Assembly: GCA_026874595.1 (NCBI GenBank)
Contig: CM049308.1
Coordinates: forward strand, 94,233,624-94,297,623
Length of the DNA stretch: 64,000 bases
Source of the DNA: Sipunculus nudus
Lineage: Eukaryota > Annelida > Sipuncula > Golfingiida > Sipunculidae
Direction of reading: 5' to 3'
Under the pieces are notes generated by a model. It was not told the DNA's origin and ran no database searches. It worked only from the letters and a program-made list of their open reading frames with translations. Of the stretch, positions 37,038-48,879 are shown one piece after another (the stretch's first letter is position 1; every line of letters starts with the position of its first letter). A program made the position numbers and the translations under genes.

Positions 37038-37638
37038 TACATATATACACACATATATATATAAATATATTATATATGTCAGTTTTAAACATCAGTTTAA
37101 ACATAACCCCTTCATTCTAAAGATTCTTTGAGTGAGAACTTACAAGCGATAAGTGCGGGAATTACAGGGTCACTGATTATTTTTTTTAACCCCCGGGATT
37201 CCTGATTATTTTTCAACCCCTGGACTCACACCTGTTTCCTGTAAATGACGTGTCGTGTACATCAAAGCTTTGAGGCCGCCATTTGACTGAACGGAGTGGA
37301 ATGGCGGCGGCGCCAAAAAGGTTAAACTTCACGGCATTACAAAAACCTTGTCCACGTGCATGATGCTGTCACGCCAGCTGTCGCTAAAACACAGGCTACT
37401 AATATGTGGCAGATATTTGTATTTTATCAATAGATGTATGAGTTGTTATCAATAATTAATGCGAATGTACACTGCCAATATAAGTATAAAATAAATCGCT
37501 GCATTTTTTAAGTAAATACAGTATTTTTTTAATTTTTATACTTGAAACATTGTACAGAAAACGGACCTCTCGGATTTTCAACCCCATGATCAGTTTTTAT
37601 AATTTTTTTTTATAATTTTGATATTTTTGTAATATTCC

Positions 37639-37692
<54 letters not shown>

Positions 37693-37870
37693 TAGTAAGT
37701 TAGTAAGTTAGTGTATATATAGGTAAAGAATAAGAGAGGCTCCTTTTTGGATAGACTGACTTATTTATTTATACCCTCAAAGTGTCTTTCCAAAAGTGTT
37801 ACTCTTAATCTTTATCTATACTTCGATTACAGAATAACATTACAGCTATACCATTAATAATATATATACA

Positions 37871-37920
<50 letters not shown>

Positions 37921-37968
37921 GCTTTAACCTGTTTAAAATACTCAGTATATACATGTTTATATATATAT

Positions 37969-38029
<61 letters not shown>

Positions 38030-38089
38030 CACATAGAATTATACAATTTGTTAGCGCAAATATCAACAGTTTATGCTAATAAAGTACAA
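36586..38089. repeat. cluster of six (TA)n microsatellites
   Basis: TA tracts of 25-55 bp at about 36710-36742, 36762-36813, 37005-37031, 37643-37691, 37876-37918 and 37980-38028. Between them, 37220-37345 is GC-richer and contains GCCGCCATTTGAC and ATGGCGGCGGCGCC (YY1-like words). No supported gene. Confidence 0.9.
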
Positions 38090-38740
38090 CCATTATAACA
38101 TGACTTTCACATTATAGTATCCATTAGAAACGATCGAATAAAAAACTTTTAAGCAGCTTTTTAAATTCATAATAGTCATTAATTTGCAGTTCTTTAATAA
38201 TCAAGAAGTCCATTCCATAGGCGTGGACCTACTAATATATACGCTGAACGACCGATCTTTAAAAGTCTTTGATCTGGTAAAAGGAATTTCTAGCACATTT
38301 TCTGACTTATACTGCATATACCAGCTATATACCTTACTGGATATACCAGATATACCGTATACGTATATACCAGCTATAGGTCACTTGACTTTACGCCTGC
38401 ATGGTTATTAGATTTTGAAGATAAAGAGAGGCATCTCCTGATAAACATTTAAAGATGAAAGTTAAAATTTTATAGATTATTCTCTGTCTAATGGGCAGCC
38501 AATGGAGTTCTTTGAAAGCTTTAATAGCACTTTCATACTTTTTTTACTTAGTATTCAGCTTGGCTGTCGTGTTTTGAAGTTTGTTTATATCAACATCAGG
38601 CAAACATATATGTAAAGAGCATTTGCGTAGTCTAGGTCCGGGAGAATGAGACCACAAGCCAAAACCTTAGCCCTTTGTTTCGTAAGGACACCACGGATCT
38701 ACTTTATAGTCTATGTAAGTTTTCCATTGCTATACTTTGC
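38090..38740 (-). mobile_element. LINE (CR1/L2-type) reverse transcriptase fragment, downstream half
   Basis: Minus strand, continuing from the piece at 56650-56812. With stops and frameshifts it shows the C-terminal signature of CR1/L2/Jockey-type reverse transcriptases: a GPRLRKCSLHICLPDVDINK segment (about 38640-38570), KLQNTTAKLNTK, then LHWLPIRQRIIYKIL (about 38500-38460). An altered DRSFSVYISRSTP segment and a terminal LKSCLKVF (about 38150) follow. LHWLP-x-R-I-x-YKI is diagnostic for these LINEs. The fragment is a pseudogene and was cut in two by the BEL/Pao insertion at 38740/56650. Confidence 0.8.
38736..38740. other. target-site duplication TTTGC, left copy
   Basis: TTTGC directly precedes the 5' LTR and is repeated directly after the 3' LTR (56650-56654). 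Five base pairs fits BEL/Pao integration. Confidence 0.85.
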
Positions 38741-40018
38741 TGTTACTGCCCTGACGAGGGCCAGTAATATCTCAGGTTGTTGTAATTTTAGAATTGATAG
38801 ATAAGTTTTGTGTAACCATATGTTTTGCCATGTTTGTGGCACTTGTTTAATGTACATATGTGTCATCTGAATTTAGTGTAATTTTTAAGCAATTAATTCG
38901 CGACCTCTGTTGGAAAACCATTATTATATGTATTACATTTACTTCATGCAGTGATCTTGTGTAGGCTATACCAGTTATTTTAGATTTCCTTAATTCAGAC
39001 GGAGCACCAGGCTTCATGTGCTGTTTATTGTTTGAGCTAGCCAGTCAGGTGGTAATTTATCATGCTGTGGCTGGTGTCCAGCCGTACCGACAGCTCACCA
39101 GCTTGTATAGTGCTTCACAGGGTCAAGGATACAAAATTGTCACTGTTCTCAACTCGTGGGACAGGGGTGCTCTCGATAGCCCCGTGTTGTGTTACTGTTC
39201 CCAGGCCGCCTGGGTATTTTAGGTATGCCCCGAGACAAAGGGGGAGTCAGTTGGCAACAAGTGTTAGTTCAAGTCACCTTACTGTTGTGTATATGTTAAG
39301 ATTTTAAGTCACTGTTACGTCACCCTAGTCAAAGACTCCATGTCACCATAATGTGTGGGTCAAGTCAATAATAGCGCACAAGTCTGTGAGTATTTCATTT
39401 TTTTATACATGTCATTTAAATTCAGTATGGTTTATTCAAATATAACAGGACATAGTGTTAGGGGCGGTAATCTTGCCCAGTGTATTTTCTTGGCTGTCAG
39501 ATCAGGTCAAGCCGTTGCTTCCTTTGATGTTAAACTTTCATGTTGTAACTGTTTATAATTTTGTGTCATGTTGACAGGATATCTGTGAGAATTTGTCAGG
39601 TTATAGTAATACAATGTTGCCATTTTGATAATTTATGAAGTGAGTCTCATACAGTGTTAAGATAACTTGTTTATGGAAGGTTATGATACAAATCCAACTT
39701 GAATATGAACAAAATTAAATGTTTTATGGGTTCTTATAAATGTTTATTCAGCCAGTTTCAAGTTTCAATTTATTCATGATAATGATATATTCTTTATTGG
39801 TAATTCAATGCATGTGAACGTTGCTCATGAGTTGACAAATCATTTTGTCATTATTATACATCGACATTTATGTTATTATCTTATTTGTTGTAGATTCACC
39901 ATGATCATGATCATAACCCTAACCTTTTATGAAGTGACATGCGTGTAATAGCAGTGCAGTAAAATGATATACGTCTACACGTTGTTATGTTTGTATTCTG
40001 AAAGACCCGCGCGTTACA
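38741..40018 (+). repeat. 5' LTR of the BEL/Pao element
   Basis: Begins TGTTACTGCCCTGACG and ends GACCCGCGCGTTACA. By eye it is identical to the 3' LTR, and three short frames inside it (39016, 39062, 39355) recur residue for residue at +16,631. Those frames are part of the LTR and are not taken as genes. At 1.28 kb it is long for this group. No strict AATAAA signal was found by eye. Confidence 0.93.
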
Positions 40019-40036
40019 GTGAATAGACTTAGCAAA

Positions 40037-40499
40037 ATGGAACACCTCAAGACTACCCGACGTCAGAAAAAGGCAGCTATTACCCGCCACCTTGGGACAT
40101 TACGTCGCCTTGTCGCTGAGGAAGATGTCGATGAGGTTCAGTCAAAATTGCGGCAACTTCGTGTATCATTCTCTGAATTTGAAGCCTCGCATGACTGTTA
40201 TAGAAACGCGTTAGAGGATTTAGATGAGATAGATGAGTGTGAACAGTGGTTCCAGGATGTCGAAATTAACTACACCTGTGCGTTAAAAGAAGCGAAAACT
40301 TGGCTGAAGTCTGCGCTTGATGGCCCCACGGTTGAGCGAGATGTCGCAGTAAATGGTGTTGGTGATGAAAAGCCTGTCGCGAATCAGCAAGATTTAGCCG
40401 ACCTTCTGAGTATCCCGAAGGTAGAGATTGACAGATTTGACGGTAATCCGATCGAATATCAAACCTTTATTGCCATATTTGATGAGACCGTGGACAGTA
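40037..40499 (+). pseudogene. gag: BEL/Pao gag, N-terminal part (interrupted)
   Basis: The first ATG after the LTR is at 40037 (an upstream in-frame GTG at 40019 overlaps the LTR end). The protein begins MEHLKTTRRQKKAAITRHLG. It has an acidic/basic helical N-terminal region of about 100 residues (LRRLVAEEDVDEVQSKLRQL looks coiled-coil-like), then PKVEIDRFDGNPIEYQTFIA, the opening of the DUF1759-type capsid-like region seen in BEL/Pao gag. The frame is cut after codon 154 by the TA-flanked insertion at 40500; the rest of the domain resumes at 52631 in the same phase. The bases after 40499 still read open for 91 codons, but into insertion sequence. Gag would form the particle that packages the element RNA. 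Confidence 0.88.
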
Positions 40500-40533
40500 C
40501 CCAGATAGCATGCAAACAAGGGACCCATGTGGG
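40500..40533 (+). repeat. left terminal inverted repeat of the 12.1-kb element
   Basis: CCCAGATAGCATGC followed by AAACAAGGGACCCATGTGGG. Part of it (TGCAAACAAGGGACCC) is also the start of each 234-bp repeat unit that follows. Confidence 0.85.
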
Positions 40534-41457
40534 ACAAATATGTACAAACCCATGGGTCCCATATGGGCTAACCCAGTGGGCACCCGTGACTTTTTGCTCC
40601 CGGGTCCAATGTTGGCTAGGACGTGGGGCCAACATGGGTATACATGTGGGCCCTTGGAGGGTACCAGGTGGGGCCTGTATATGGGGCCCACGAATGGCTA
40701 CTAATAGGCTAAACAGGGGCAGACACATGGGTCCTTGGAGGGTTTGTCACTACATGCAAACAAGGGACCCTTGAGGTACATGTCCATGGGCCCCATATGG
40801 GCTAACCCCGTGGGCACCCGTGACTTTTTGCTCCCGGGTCCAATGTTGGCTAGGACGTGGGGCCAACATGGGTACACATGTGTGCCCATGGAGGGTACCA
40901 GGCGGAGCCTGTATATGGGGCCCACGAATGGCTACCAATGGGCAAAAAAGGGGCAGACACATGGGTCCTTGGAGGGTTTGTCGCTACATGCAAACAAGGG
41001 ACCCTTGTGGTACATGTCAATGGGCCCCATATGGGCTAACCCCGTGGGCACCCGTGACTTTTTGCTCCCGGGTCCAATGTTGGCTAGGACGTGGGGCCAA
41101 CATGGGTACACATGTGGGCCCATGGAGGGTACGAGGCGGGGTGTGTATATGGGGCCCACGAATGGCTACCAATGGGCTAAACAGGGGAAAACACATGGGT
41201 CCTTGGGTGGTTTGTCACTACATGCAAACAAGGGACCCTTGTGGTACATGTCCATGGGCCCCATATGGGCTTACCCCGTGGGCACCCGTGACTTTTTGCT
41301 CCCGGGTCCAATGTTGGGCCAACATGTGTACACATGTGGGCCAATGGAGGGAAACAGGCGGGGTCTGTATATGGGGCCCAAGAATTGCTACCAATGGGCT
41401 AAACAGGAGCAGACACAAGGGTCATTGGAGTGTTTATCACTGCACGCAAACGGAGTT
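40511..41457 (+). repeat. 234-bp subterminal tandem repeats, four units
   Basis: Successive TGCAAACAAGGGACCC-type starts at 40511, 40755, 40989, 41223 and a worn CGCAAACGG at 41445 give periods of 244, 234, 234 and 222 bp. Units are GC-rich and full of near-palindromes (GGGGCCCACG, CCCATATGGGC, CATGGGCCCCATATGG, GGTCCAATGTTGG). Because 234 is 78 codons exactly, several frames on both strands stay open across units. These long phantom proteins (for example 40735-41487) repeat every 78 residues and are not genes. Confidence 0.93.
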
Positions 41458-41539
41458 GATATAAATAAAGTTGGATTAAATCAATAAAGGATTATTTTAA
41501 TTGATATTTTAAAAATCATATATAAGTGAATTTTTACCA

Positions 41540-41850
41540 GCCCTAGATAATACAATATGTGTTTTGGGCAATTTTTCTTTGTTCTTGAAAGCATGAGCAT
41601 GATTTATTCCTTCCAGAATAATATGTACAAACTTGCCACTTTATCTTACATGAATGGTACAACTGGTCACAAAAACTAATACAAGGCATTCTCCATGGCA
41701 AGGATGGTGGCGTGCGGTAATCTGTTAGGGGGGAGGAAACAGGGGGACCTGGACAGGCCACTACAACTCGCTCTCATAGCCACTCGGGATTGAACCCGGG
41801 TCACCAGGTGCCAGCAGGGAACGCTTACCGTTTTACCACTTTTCTGTTTT
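41540..41850 (-). mobile_element. tRNA-headed SINE inside the 12.1-kb element
   Basis: On the minus strand from about 41845: GTGGTAAAACGGTAAGCG (A-box-like region), then GGTGACCCGGGTTCAATCCC (B-box GGTTCAATCCC) and GAGTGGCT. A ~200-bp body follows containing GGCCTGTCCAGGTCCCCC, ending near GAATAAATCATGCTCATGC. The 72-codon frame over the body is not a gene. Family unknown to me. Confidence 0.65.
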
Positions 41851-42276
41851 CACTGTGTAATACAGTGGTGTTCCGATTAATCGATTGATGACTGGTCTTT
41901 TTTTTCCAAAATTAATTAATCGATTGCATTTTGCATAATCGGGTAATATGATTATGCATGCATATGCAAAGAATCCTGTCAGAGATATGCGAACACAAAA
42001 TAACAATGTATAGCGAACAGCATCACAACAGAACCTTGCGGCAGCCAACAATCGTCCGTCGGCAAGTTCGACTTGGCTACGGGTGAATGGATTGTTTCAT
42101 TATGAATAGTGATGTACAAGTCAGACTATTTACTAGGGTCAATATTTATGGTACTAGTATACAGTAGATTACACGGTAATATAGAAAGTACATAAAATAA
42201 TCGATTAAATTATCGATCATCAGCCGTTTTTATTTTTTAATCATCGATTATGATTTTAAAACAATTTCCTACAACT

Positions 42277-42312
<36 letters not shown>

Positions 42313-42704
42313 GACACATTTGAAAAGCTCAGAGGAAATAGCCCTGCTCACTGGTGATAATTACATATTAACTATATATTTGTCATACTAATAATGTGTA
42401 CTTTTATGGACTATATCAAAGGTGGAGGTGTCTCTCATGATCAAATAATTCTAGAAGTATCCTTATTTCAGCTATGTGACAGTGATATGTGCATAAAATA
42501 ATCATGGAACCTCTCACTTATAAAACAAGGAATAATGTGATACACATTTTATTTATTAGCTGAAATAAAATGCTCCCAAAACAAGGCATACATTCGGATA
42601 TGTTTTCTTTTCTTTTTTTGCCAGGGATGATTATTGGGACGGATGAACGCGCAATTTGGCAGCATGGTTTCGGACAAGAACATTTTAAAATGTTTAGCCA
42701 AGAA

Positions 42705-42845
42705 ATAAGCAAATCCCGATAGAATTTTTTAGATGACTAATTTTTTGGCAAAAAAAAAATGGTGATGCTAGCTCCTGCCCTTTTTGAGATAGCTATGACG
42801 CACGACGGACGACGGCACAGCATCGCATAAGCTCACAGATTTGCT
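42705..42845 (+). repeat. dispersed repeat copy, CGACGGACGACGG...ATCGCATAAGCTCAC
   Basis: Reads AATCCCGATAGA, GATGCTAGCTCCTGCC, TTTTTGAGATAGCTATG, GACGGACGACGG, then ATCGCATAAGCTCAC. The same series returns 0.9 kb downstream (43610-43775). Confidence 0.75.
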
Positions 42846-43609
42846 ATAAATGCAAACCATGTTTTTTTTCAAAGAGTTGAAAGATATAGTTCCACTAGTT
42901 CTAATCTGGGCATTCTGCGTCTAGACGATGTGTCTAGACGTCTAGACGATGTGTCTAGAGGTGTAGATTTTCTAGACACCAAACAGAGCCAGGTCAGTTG
43001 CCATGGTGATGTCTGGACCTAACCTGGTTGAACTGAGTGACCTCCTCACTTAGCATGTTGAAACTTGGCGTGTCAAATCTGTTTTCAAACACTGTAAGCC
43101 TTTTCCAATTCGCTACACTGGCAAAAGCTGCATTTACCCAATCTATTCTTATAAAACTGACAGAACTCTACCATTGAATAATTCTTGTAAAGTTTAAATC
43201 AATCAGCTTAACAGTTTCATCATAAAACTGTATAGGCTAGAAGAGTCTAAAATTACATTATTGCTTATAAAAAAGGCCAATGTTAGTGGCGCCACCAATA
43301 CCTCAATTTAAGATATGACTTATGTGATAAAACATTTGCATAAAATTTGGTGATGCTAGCTCCAGAAGTTACTGAGATCATTTTCATTTTAGTGTGCGTT
43401 TTTGGACAGATGACTAAGTTTAACCTCCTGTAACTCGGCCAAAAATCTCCGAACTGGAAACATTCGAATAAACTTGAGAGAGATTGTTCCAGGGATAATT
43501 TCTATTAAATATTGGACAATTTGCTTGGACAGTTTCGGAGAAGAAGATTCTTAAATCCTTTTTAACGTTTCTCCCTATAAAATCTAAGAAAATACAGTTA
43601 GAAAAAAAA

Positions 43610-43775
43610 ATAAACGAAATCCGATAGAGTTTTTCAGGTGACTGATTATTTCCAAAAAAAAATGATGCTAGCTCCTGCCATTTTTGAGATAGCTATGGTT
43701 AACGTACAGACGACGCACGACACAAGACGCACTTACGCACGACGGAGCATTATCGCATAAGCTCGCAGGTTGGCT
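43610..43775 (+). repeat. second dispersed repeat copy in direct orientation
   Basis: AATCCGATAGAG, GATGCTAGCTCCTGCC, TTTTTGAGATAGCTATG, an expanded CGACGCACGACACAAGACGC block, then ATCGCATAAGCTCGC. It and the copy at 42705 flank about 0.8 kb, which could be one internal segment of a larger element. Confidence 0.75.
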
Positions 43776-43903
43776 AAAAATTGAAAATTTATTTTCAAAT
43801 GAACATAAGCTAAATCTGATAAGTATACATGTATATTGTACTCACTGTGTAAAACCTTAATATTTTTGCCTCTTATCGTTAATAATGCAATCATGAAAAA
43901 AAT

Positions 43904-43905
43904 TG

Positions 43906-43942
<37 letters not shown>

Positions 43943-43957
43943 GGGGGGGGGGGGGGT
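43904..43957. repeat. (GA)n followed by poly-G
   Basis: About 35 bp of GA followed by about 17 G. Shorter G or C runs are also at 44839-44851 and 45229-45239. Confidence 0.95.
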
Positions 43958-45019
43958 ATTAAACAATGCTTATAGGAAAAGAGTTGATTAAACAAAGAAG
44001 ATGGACAGATGGCACTGGTCCCTTTATGTCACATACTGCTGAGGCAAGAACATAATATGTTTCAATTATATCCTTTTTTTATTACACTGATTTTTTTTCT
44101 CATTTAATAAATCCTTATATATTTGCTATTAAACTAATGGGCCAGTCCACAAGTGCAGGTGCTCAATGGCAAGAGGAAGGGGGTGTTACTGGTGAGAGGT
44201 GAAATTTAAGGCAACAGTACTTACGGGAGGAAATGTTTATTCATAATTGTAACAAATTTAAAAAAAGACAGACAGGTGGAAAAACAAAGCCAATCACTTT
44301 ATTTTATCTTATGCTTAGGCAGGAAAATAATGAAAAAATATTTGCATAAGATCCTCATTCTTTTCATCACATCAATCTTTTTTTTCAAGTTTATAAATAT
44401 TATACATTTGCAATATATCATATATATATATCTGAATATATGAGTTGATTTACAATTCTTAATAGCATCTTCATTTATCCCAAATTTTGTCCAAAAACCA
44501 CACATTATACATTCACATGTATTATTTTTTTACCACTATTAATATATATATTTTATAAATTTGCAAAACAATAAATATCTGAAAATTTAACTTGATTCAG
44601 AATTTACAATTTTAAATTGCACCTTCATTAATCCATAATTTGGCTCATATATTATCATATTACGTATCCTGTTGGGTTTGTTTTTATTTTAATTTGTCAA
44701 AATTATTGAAAAGGGAATTAATTTATATAGAGTATTTCATTATGTCTAGAAAACCAAGTGAGCTTTACATTTCAATGTAATTTCTGTGTCAATTAAGGAA
44801 GAATTCAAAGGATAGGTTTCACATTACATTTTGTGCCGGAGGGGGGGGGGGGTTGATATGAAAATTAATGTACACTTGTTACAGCAGGGGATGTCCCAAG
44901 TGGCCCATTACGAATCAGGTAAGCAGAGAAAGATGCATTGAATGCCCTCCAGTGACCAAAGTGGGCTGCATGACAATGCAATTGATACAATAAGAGCCTC
45001 TAAAAAATATTTAAAAAAC

Positions 45020-45850
45020 TAGCTTAATTTTGCCATTACACACTTAAGTCTTTCTTGCAAACCCTTCCTACGGCAGCGTGGCAGAACAACGTTAACCAAG
45101 TTGGAACGATCATGTTAGTTAAGCTTGATTGAGCGCGGTTTGCTTCTGGATTGGCGTACAAAACAGTGTCCGATCTAGAGCACGGGAGGTATAGGGCTAT
45201 TTCCGATCGTGTATATTTTAACGCAGCTCCCCCCCCCCCATATTTATTACGTATTATGCAAATTAAATTTATTTGATAATAGCCAGTTATTCTACTTGTA
45301 ATGATGGACCGCTTACTTTTGAAAACATTCAAAATAATATCAGCGAGGTTTGTAATATTCTCCACGAGGTGTCCGAAAATGTCTGGCTTTTATATGGTCC
45401 TGCCGAGATCAGTTTCGGAATCAACCTCCACGGAGGGTCACGGACTAAAGCGACATTCTTGACATCGCGTGGATAAATCCTCTACAGGCAATCCTAAGGC
45501 CGAAGGCGGAAAAAGCCGACCTATTTAAATCTCTTTGTTAAAATGGCTGTGAACATGTGACTGTGACGTTTTGATTTTGAAAATTCAGAATGAAATAAGC
45601 TAATTTGGATATCCGATCGCCATATACCTATGCTTGCAGCATCGCATTTGTGAGCACTGGAATTGTTGCACATGCACGGACTATTTCCCGCTATGGAACC
45701 TCCCGCTATGAAACTACACTCGCATGCGCGTAGTGTACTATGAATCTCTGATTGGCTCTCTTTCTAGGGCTGCTGGGCGATCGCAGCTAATCGCATGGAA
45801 GCCCGATAGGTCGTCTTATGCAAATAAACTCTTTAGTCAAATATACACAC
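45020..45850. promoter_or_regulatory. CpG-richer, promoter-like block inside the 12.1-kb element
   Basis: Base composition is balanced and CpGs are frequent, unlike the AT-rich DNA on both sides. Minus strand: CCATATAAAAGCC (TATA box, 45385-45397), and about 60 bases downstream a frame starting near 45360 leads to a GTAAGC donor-like site. Plus strand: TCGCATGCGCG (NRF1-like, about 45722), GATTGGCT (inverted CCAAT, about 45749), TATGCAAAT (octamer, about 45818). Frames here (45036-45365 minus, 45273-45476 plus) match nothing I know. Suggestive only. Confidence 0.3.
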
Positions 45851-47034
45851 AATGAAAATGCTAAAAATTGCGATAGGCACCTGTGTTATTTGTGGCCAAT
45901 GCCGCGTTATACCGCTATTCTAAGGGCTCCGAATCGTTTTATGCAAAAAAAAAAAAAAATTCTAAAATGATGTTCATCAGTATATACCTACGTTTGATAT
46001 ATTTGTTTATATTAGTTTGTTATTTTTGCTTGCATTTGTTTACATTTCTAAGGGGTAAACTTTTAATTAATTTGATATATATGATTAAATTCCCGACTGG
46101 TATAGTTTCACCATATTTTACATATTGTGTTTTTTTTTTAAATGTGTTTCTGAGGTTTTTTGTCGATGATTGACAGCAGATAGATCCTATCTTAAAGATG
46201 TTTTAAGTTAAATTTTAAAGAAAAAGACTGTTTGCTTATTTTTCTTGATTTCTGAATGGGTGGCTCTGATGAACCCTGATATTGCTAACATGTGCGTTTG
46301 TAATTCGAAATGTATATTACATGGCTATTTTTATTTGCCTGAACTTTCCTTTACTTGTTGTTAGCTTTTTATTGCCACCGACCATATAACATACTTCAAA
46401 ATTAATAGTTTAATTTGCAACAAGTGTCCTATACCGGTTATTATAAATTTTCAAGTTGTTTAAGTAAGAAAAATAGATTGATTGGTTTTACAAAAATGTT
46501 TTAATGGACTGATTAGTTTTACAAAAATGTTTAAATTGATAAAAGTTTAAAAAGAAAAAATATTGATTTTTTAAAAGTTTTCACTGGCCCGTCAAGAAAA
46601 TAATGAGGATATCCTGTAGATACTGAGAATACTTTATTTGCACTACTCATTGTAAAAGGGGAACATATAGTTCCTATCTATTCATGTCATCATTTGCAAA
46701 ATTTATATGGAAAAATGGCGGTTTTTATATCTTTAATGTTTGAATTATATTTATTTTTTTTTACTTTTTTCCCTTCTCGTTCCCATCACTGTTCATTTCT
46801 TTGTTCGAGATACTTTTTTATTAAATATGTAAGGCCTTATAATTAAGAAAGGGCTCACAACTTCAAGAAATTACACAATACTGACTAATTTCTGGTATGT
46901 ACCTGGCAAATATATATTGAAATATTTATATCAAATATGATCAATATTAGATCAGAAGTTTTGATGATCTTGAAAGTTAAGAAATGGCTTTAAATGGAAA
47001 ATTTAATTTTTACCTAAATATTTAAAAGGAACGA

Positions 47035-47220
47035 AGTTGAGCGACCCAATTTTCGGTATGGTAGGGTTTTTTTGGGAGGACATCTTACCATATGCCGCAT
47101 TTCGGATTCATATGTCCAACGGTTACAAAAAATACCCTACTAACGGACGGACGCCCGGACGACGGACAACGGACATGGCTATAGCTCAGATGACTTTTAG
47201 TCAGCTGAGCTCAACATATA
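47035..47220 (+). repeat. dispersed repeat copy, CGGACGGACGCCCGGACGACGG
   Basis: AACGGACGGACGCCCGGACG, ACGGACAACGGACATGGC, then TATAGCTCAGATGACTTT. Related to the copies at 10495, 14893, 42705 and 43610 by the GACGGAC block followed by AGCTCA. Confidence 0.6.
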
Positions 47221-47289
47221 ATTATCCCTAGACTGAATGGGAAATTTTCAAAGCAAATAAATCACTCTGAACATAATATTAAGGACTTC

Positions 47290-48760
47290 ATACTTTATTG
47301 GTGGTTCACCAGAATGTTAATTACAAACATTATTTCGAATTACAAAATAACATGGATAATATACATCTGAAACTTGAAAGTACTATATCTACCAAGGGAT
47401 TATTCTACGCTTTTTCTATGGTCCTTTATATATGTGCCATATCCCATCTGAAAATTGTTTTTTTTTAACAAGAAATTCACCATTCATCAATTTAGGCTCC
47501 ACCTTTTTAAACTTAACAGCACATAAATAATCCTTCTTTCGCAAAAAACGATTTTTGAAAGATAGAATAATTCCTGGTATCAATAAATCTTCCATAAAAA
47601 GATTCGAAATATATGTCCGTAAAATCTGAGTTTCTGGTGTGACTTTCACCTATTCCAACTTGTGCTACTATCCTTTGAATACATATAATGAGTGCATTAA
47701 TGGAGTAAATTTTATATTGAACTCATCAATTGTTCAGAACATAGGATCCAGATCCATTGTTATTTTGCTTGCCTGGACATTCCCTGCAGTGTTCTCCAAA
47801 ATGTCAATATGTATGGGCTTGAATAGGAAGTTGGGTTGAGTTCTCTCCAGGGTTTTTTTTTTCATGTGTGTTTTCCCATATATCTAAAGCAGAAAACTTT
47901 GTTTTATATATTTTTAAATATTTAACTTACAATAGGAACTTAAAAAAACTAACATTAAAAAAATATTATCAACTTTGAATATTATTCATAAAAAAATCCA
48001 TTTTAATACTATTAAACGATGTGGACTTAATTTTCCCTGTTGTCTGTGGATCTAAAAAAAACCCACAAACCATAGCATGCATACTATACAAAGACACATG
48101 ATATCAGGTGTCAGATTTACTAGAATTCTCTGCATGAACTGCTCTAAACCAAACTATTTTCAAAATATATTAATAATATAAAATAATTTAATAAACATAT
48201 TGATTTTTTTTATTATGGGGAACTTAATATGAAACTTCCTATTACTGTAGGTAAATTAGAAAAGAAACTGAAACCCTAATGGATAATTTTTTTTTTAAAT
48301 ATAGTCATGATGTTACAAATTCTGAATAACAACCAGCCCAATATAGGTAATAACCTTAAAAAATGTGTAAATAATACATGATAAGGCATGATATATAGAG
48401 TAAAAAAGGCAACATGACAGCCTATATGTACATCTGCAAAAAAAAGTATTTACATATACTTCTATATACTTACAGTTACAGTGACATTGTTATTTGTATA
48501 AAAAAAATATTAAATTTTAAAATTTACATGACAATTTTTAACAAAAACACTAACACTAAGTAATAGATAAACCGTGTGAAAATGTAACATTATTGATTCA
48601 TTTAAAGAGCATGACGTGATTATTCATGGTCATATGGCATAGTTTGTCAGTAATCCATGGCTCACCATAGCAATTTATTTGCGTCTTGCAGGCCCTCCGA
48701 CTTCGGACACCAAACATCCCGGAATACAAACCAGCGTCCTTGAGACCTTGACATAGCCAT
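47290..48760 (-). other. possible decayed multi-exon gene in the 12.1-kb element
   Basis: Minus strand: an ATG in AAAATGGCTATG (48760-48758) opens 31 codons (MAMSRSQGRWFVFRDVW...) ending at a GTGAGC donor (48665). Acceptor-like TTTTTTTTAG precedes 48051 and TTTTCTGCTTTAG precedes about 47888. One reading phase then runs with protein-like composition from about 47870 to 47419, broken by four stops. Its last 78 codons are open (VKVTPETQILRTYI ... DGIWHIYKGP), and an AATAAA lies downstream near 47290. The first two candidate exons do not join in frame (TG plus A makes a stop). It is therefore a pseudogene at best, and could be chance in AT-rich DNA. No family recognised. Confidence 0.2.
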
Positions 48761-48879
48761 TTTGGCTGACGACAATTCCGCAACTCGCTGCGCTTAACCA
48801 TTTATCAAACACTGTAGAAAAAGCGTACACCAGTAATATTGTATCCTCTGTGAAAATGAAGTCTATAGAACGTAGAAAC

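Larger units (their letters stand above)
41851..44859. other. AT-rich interior of the 12.1-kb element
   Basis: No supported gene. Contains ATTAATCGATT-type palindromic words (41870-41945 and 42200-42250), a (TA)n/(CA)n run at 42276-42312, a GTCTAGACGATGT duplication at 42917-42955, an X-box-like GTTGCCATGGTGAT at 42997-43010, one GTGGCGCCACC core near 43290, and two dispersed-repeat copies listed separately. Confidence 0.5.

Noticed and set aside
39016-39558. Three short open frames in the 5' LTR, repeated in the 3' LTR
   Set aside because: They repeat because the LTR repeats; no motif, and LTRs of this group do not normally encode proteins.
40735-41487. 250-codon open frame and several shadows on both strands
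   Set aside because: Period exactly 78 codons from the 234-bp tandem repeat; open in several frames and on both strands, with no domain.
41785-41845. tRNA gene on the minus strand
   Set aside because: B box is good but the acceptor stem does not pair and a SINE body follows.
45036-45476. Minus-strand 109-codon and plus-strand 67-codon frames as genes
   Set aside because: They overlap on opposite strands, lack recognisable domains, and the minus frame runs through a poly-G tract; kept only as part of a promoter-like block.
48051-48760. A spliced gene joining the ATG exon at 48760 to the exon-like piece at 48051
   Set aside because: The junction creates an immediate stop in the only matching phase, so it is listed only as a possible decayed gene.
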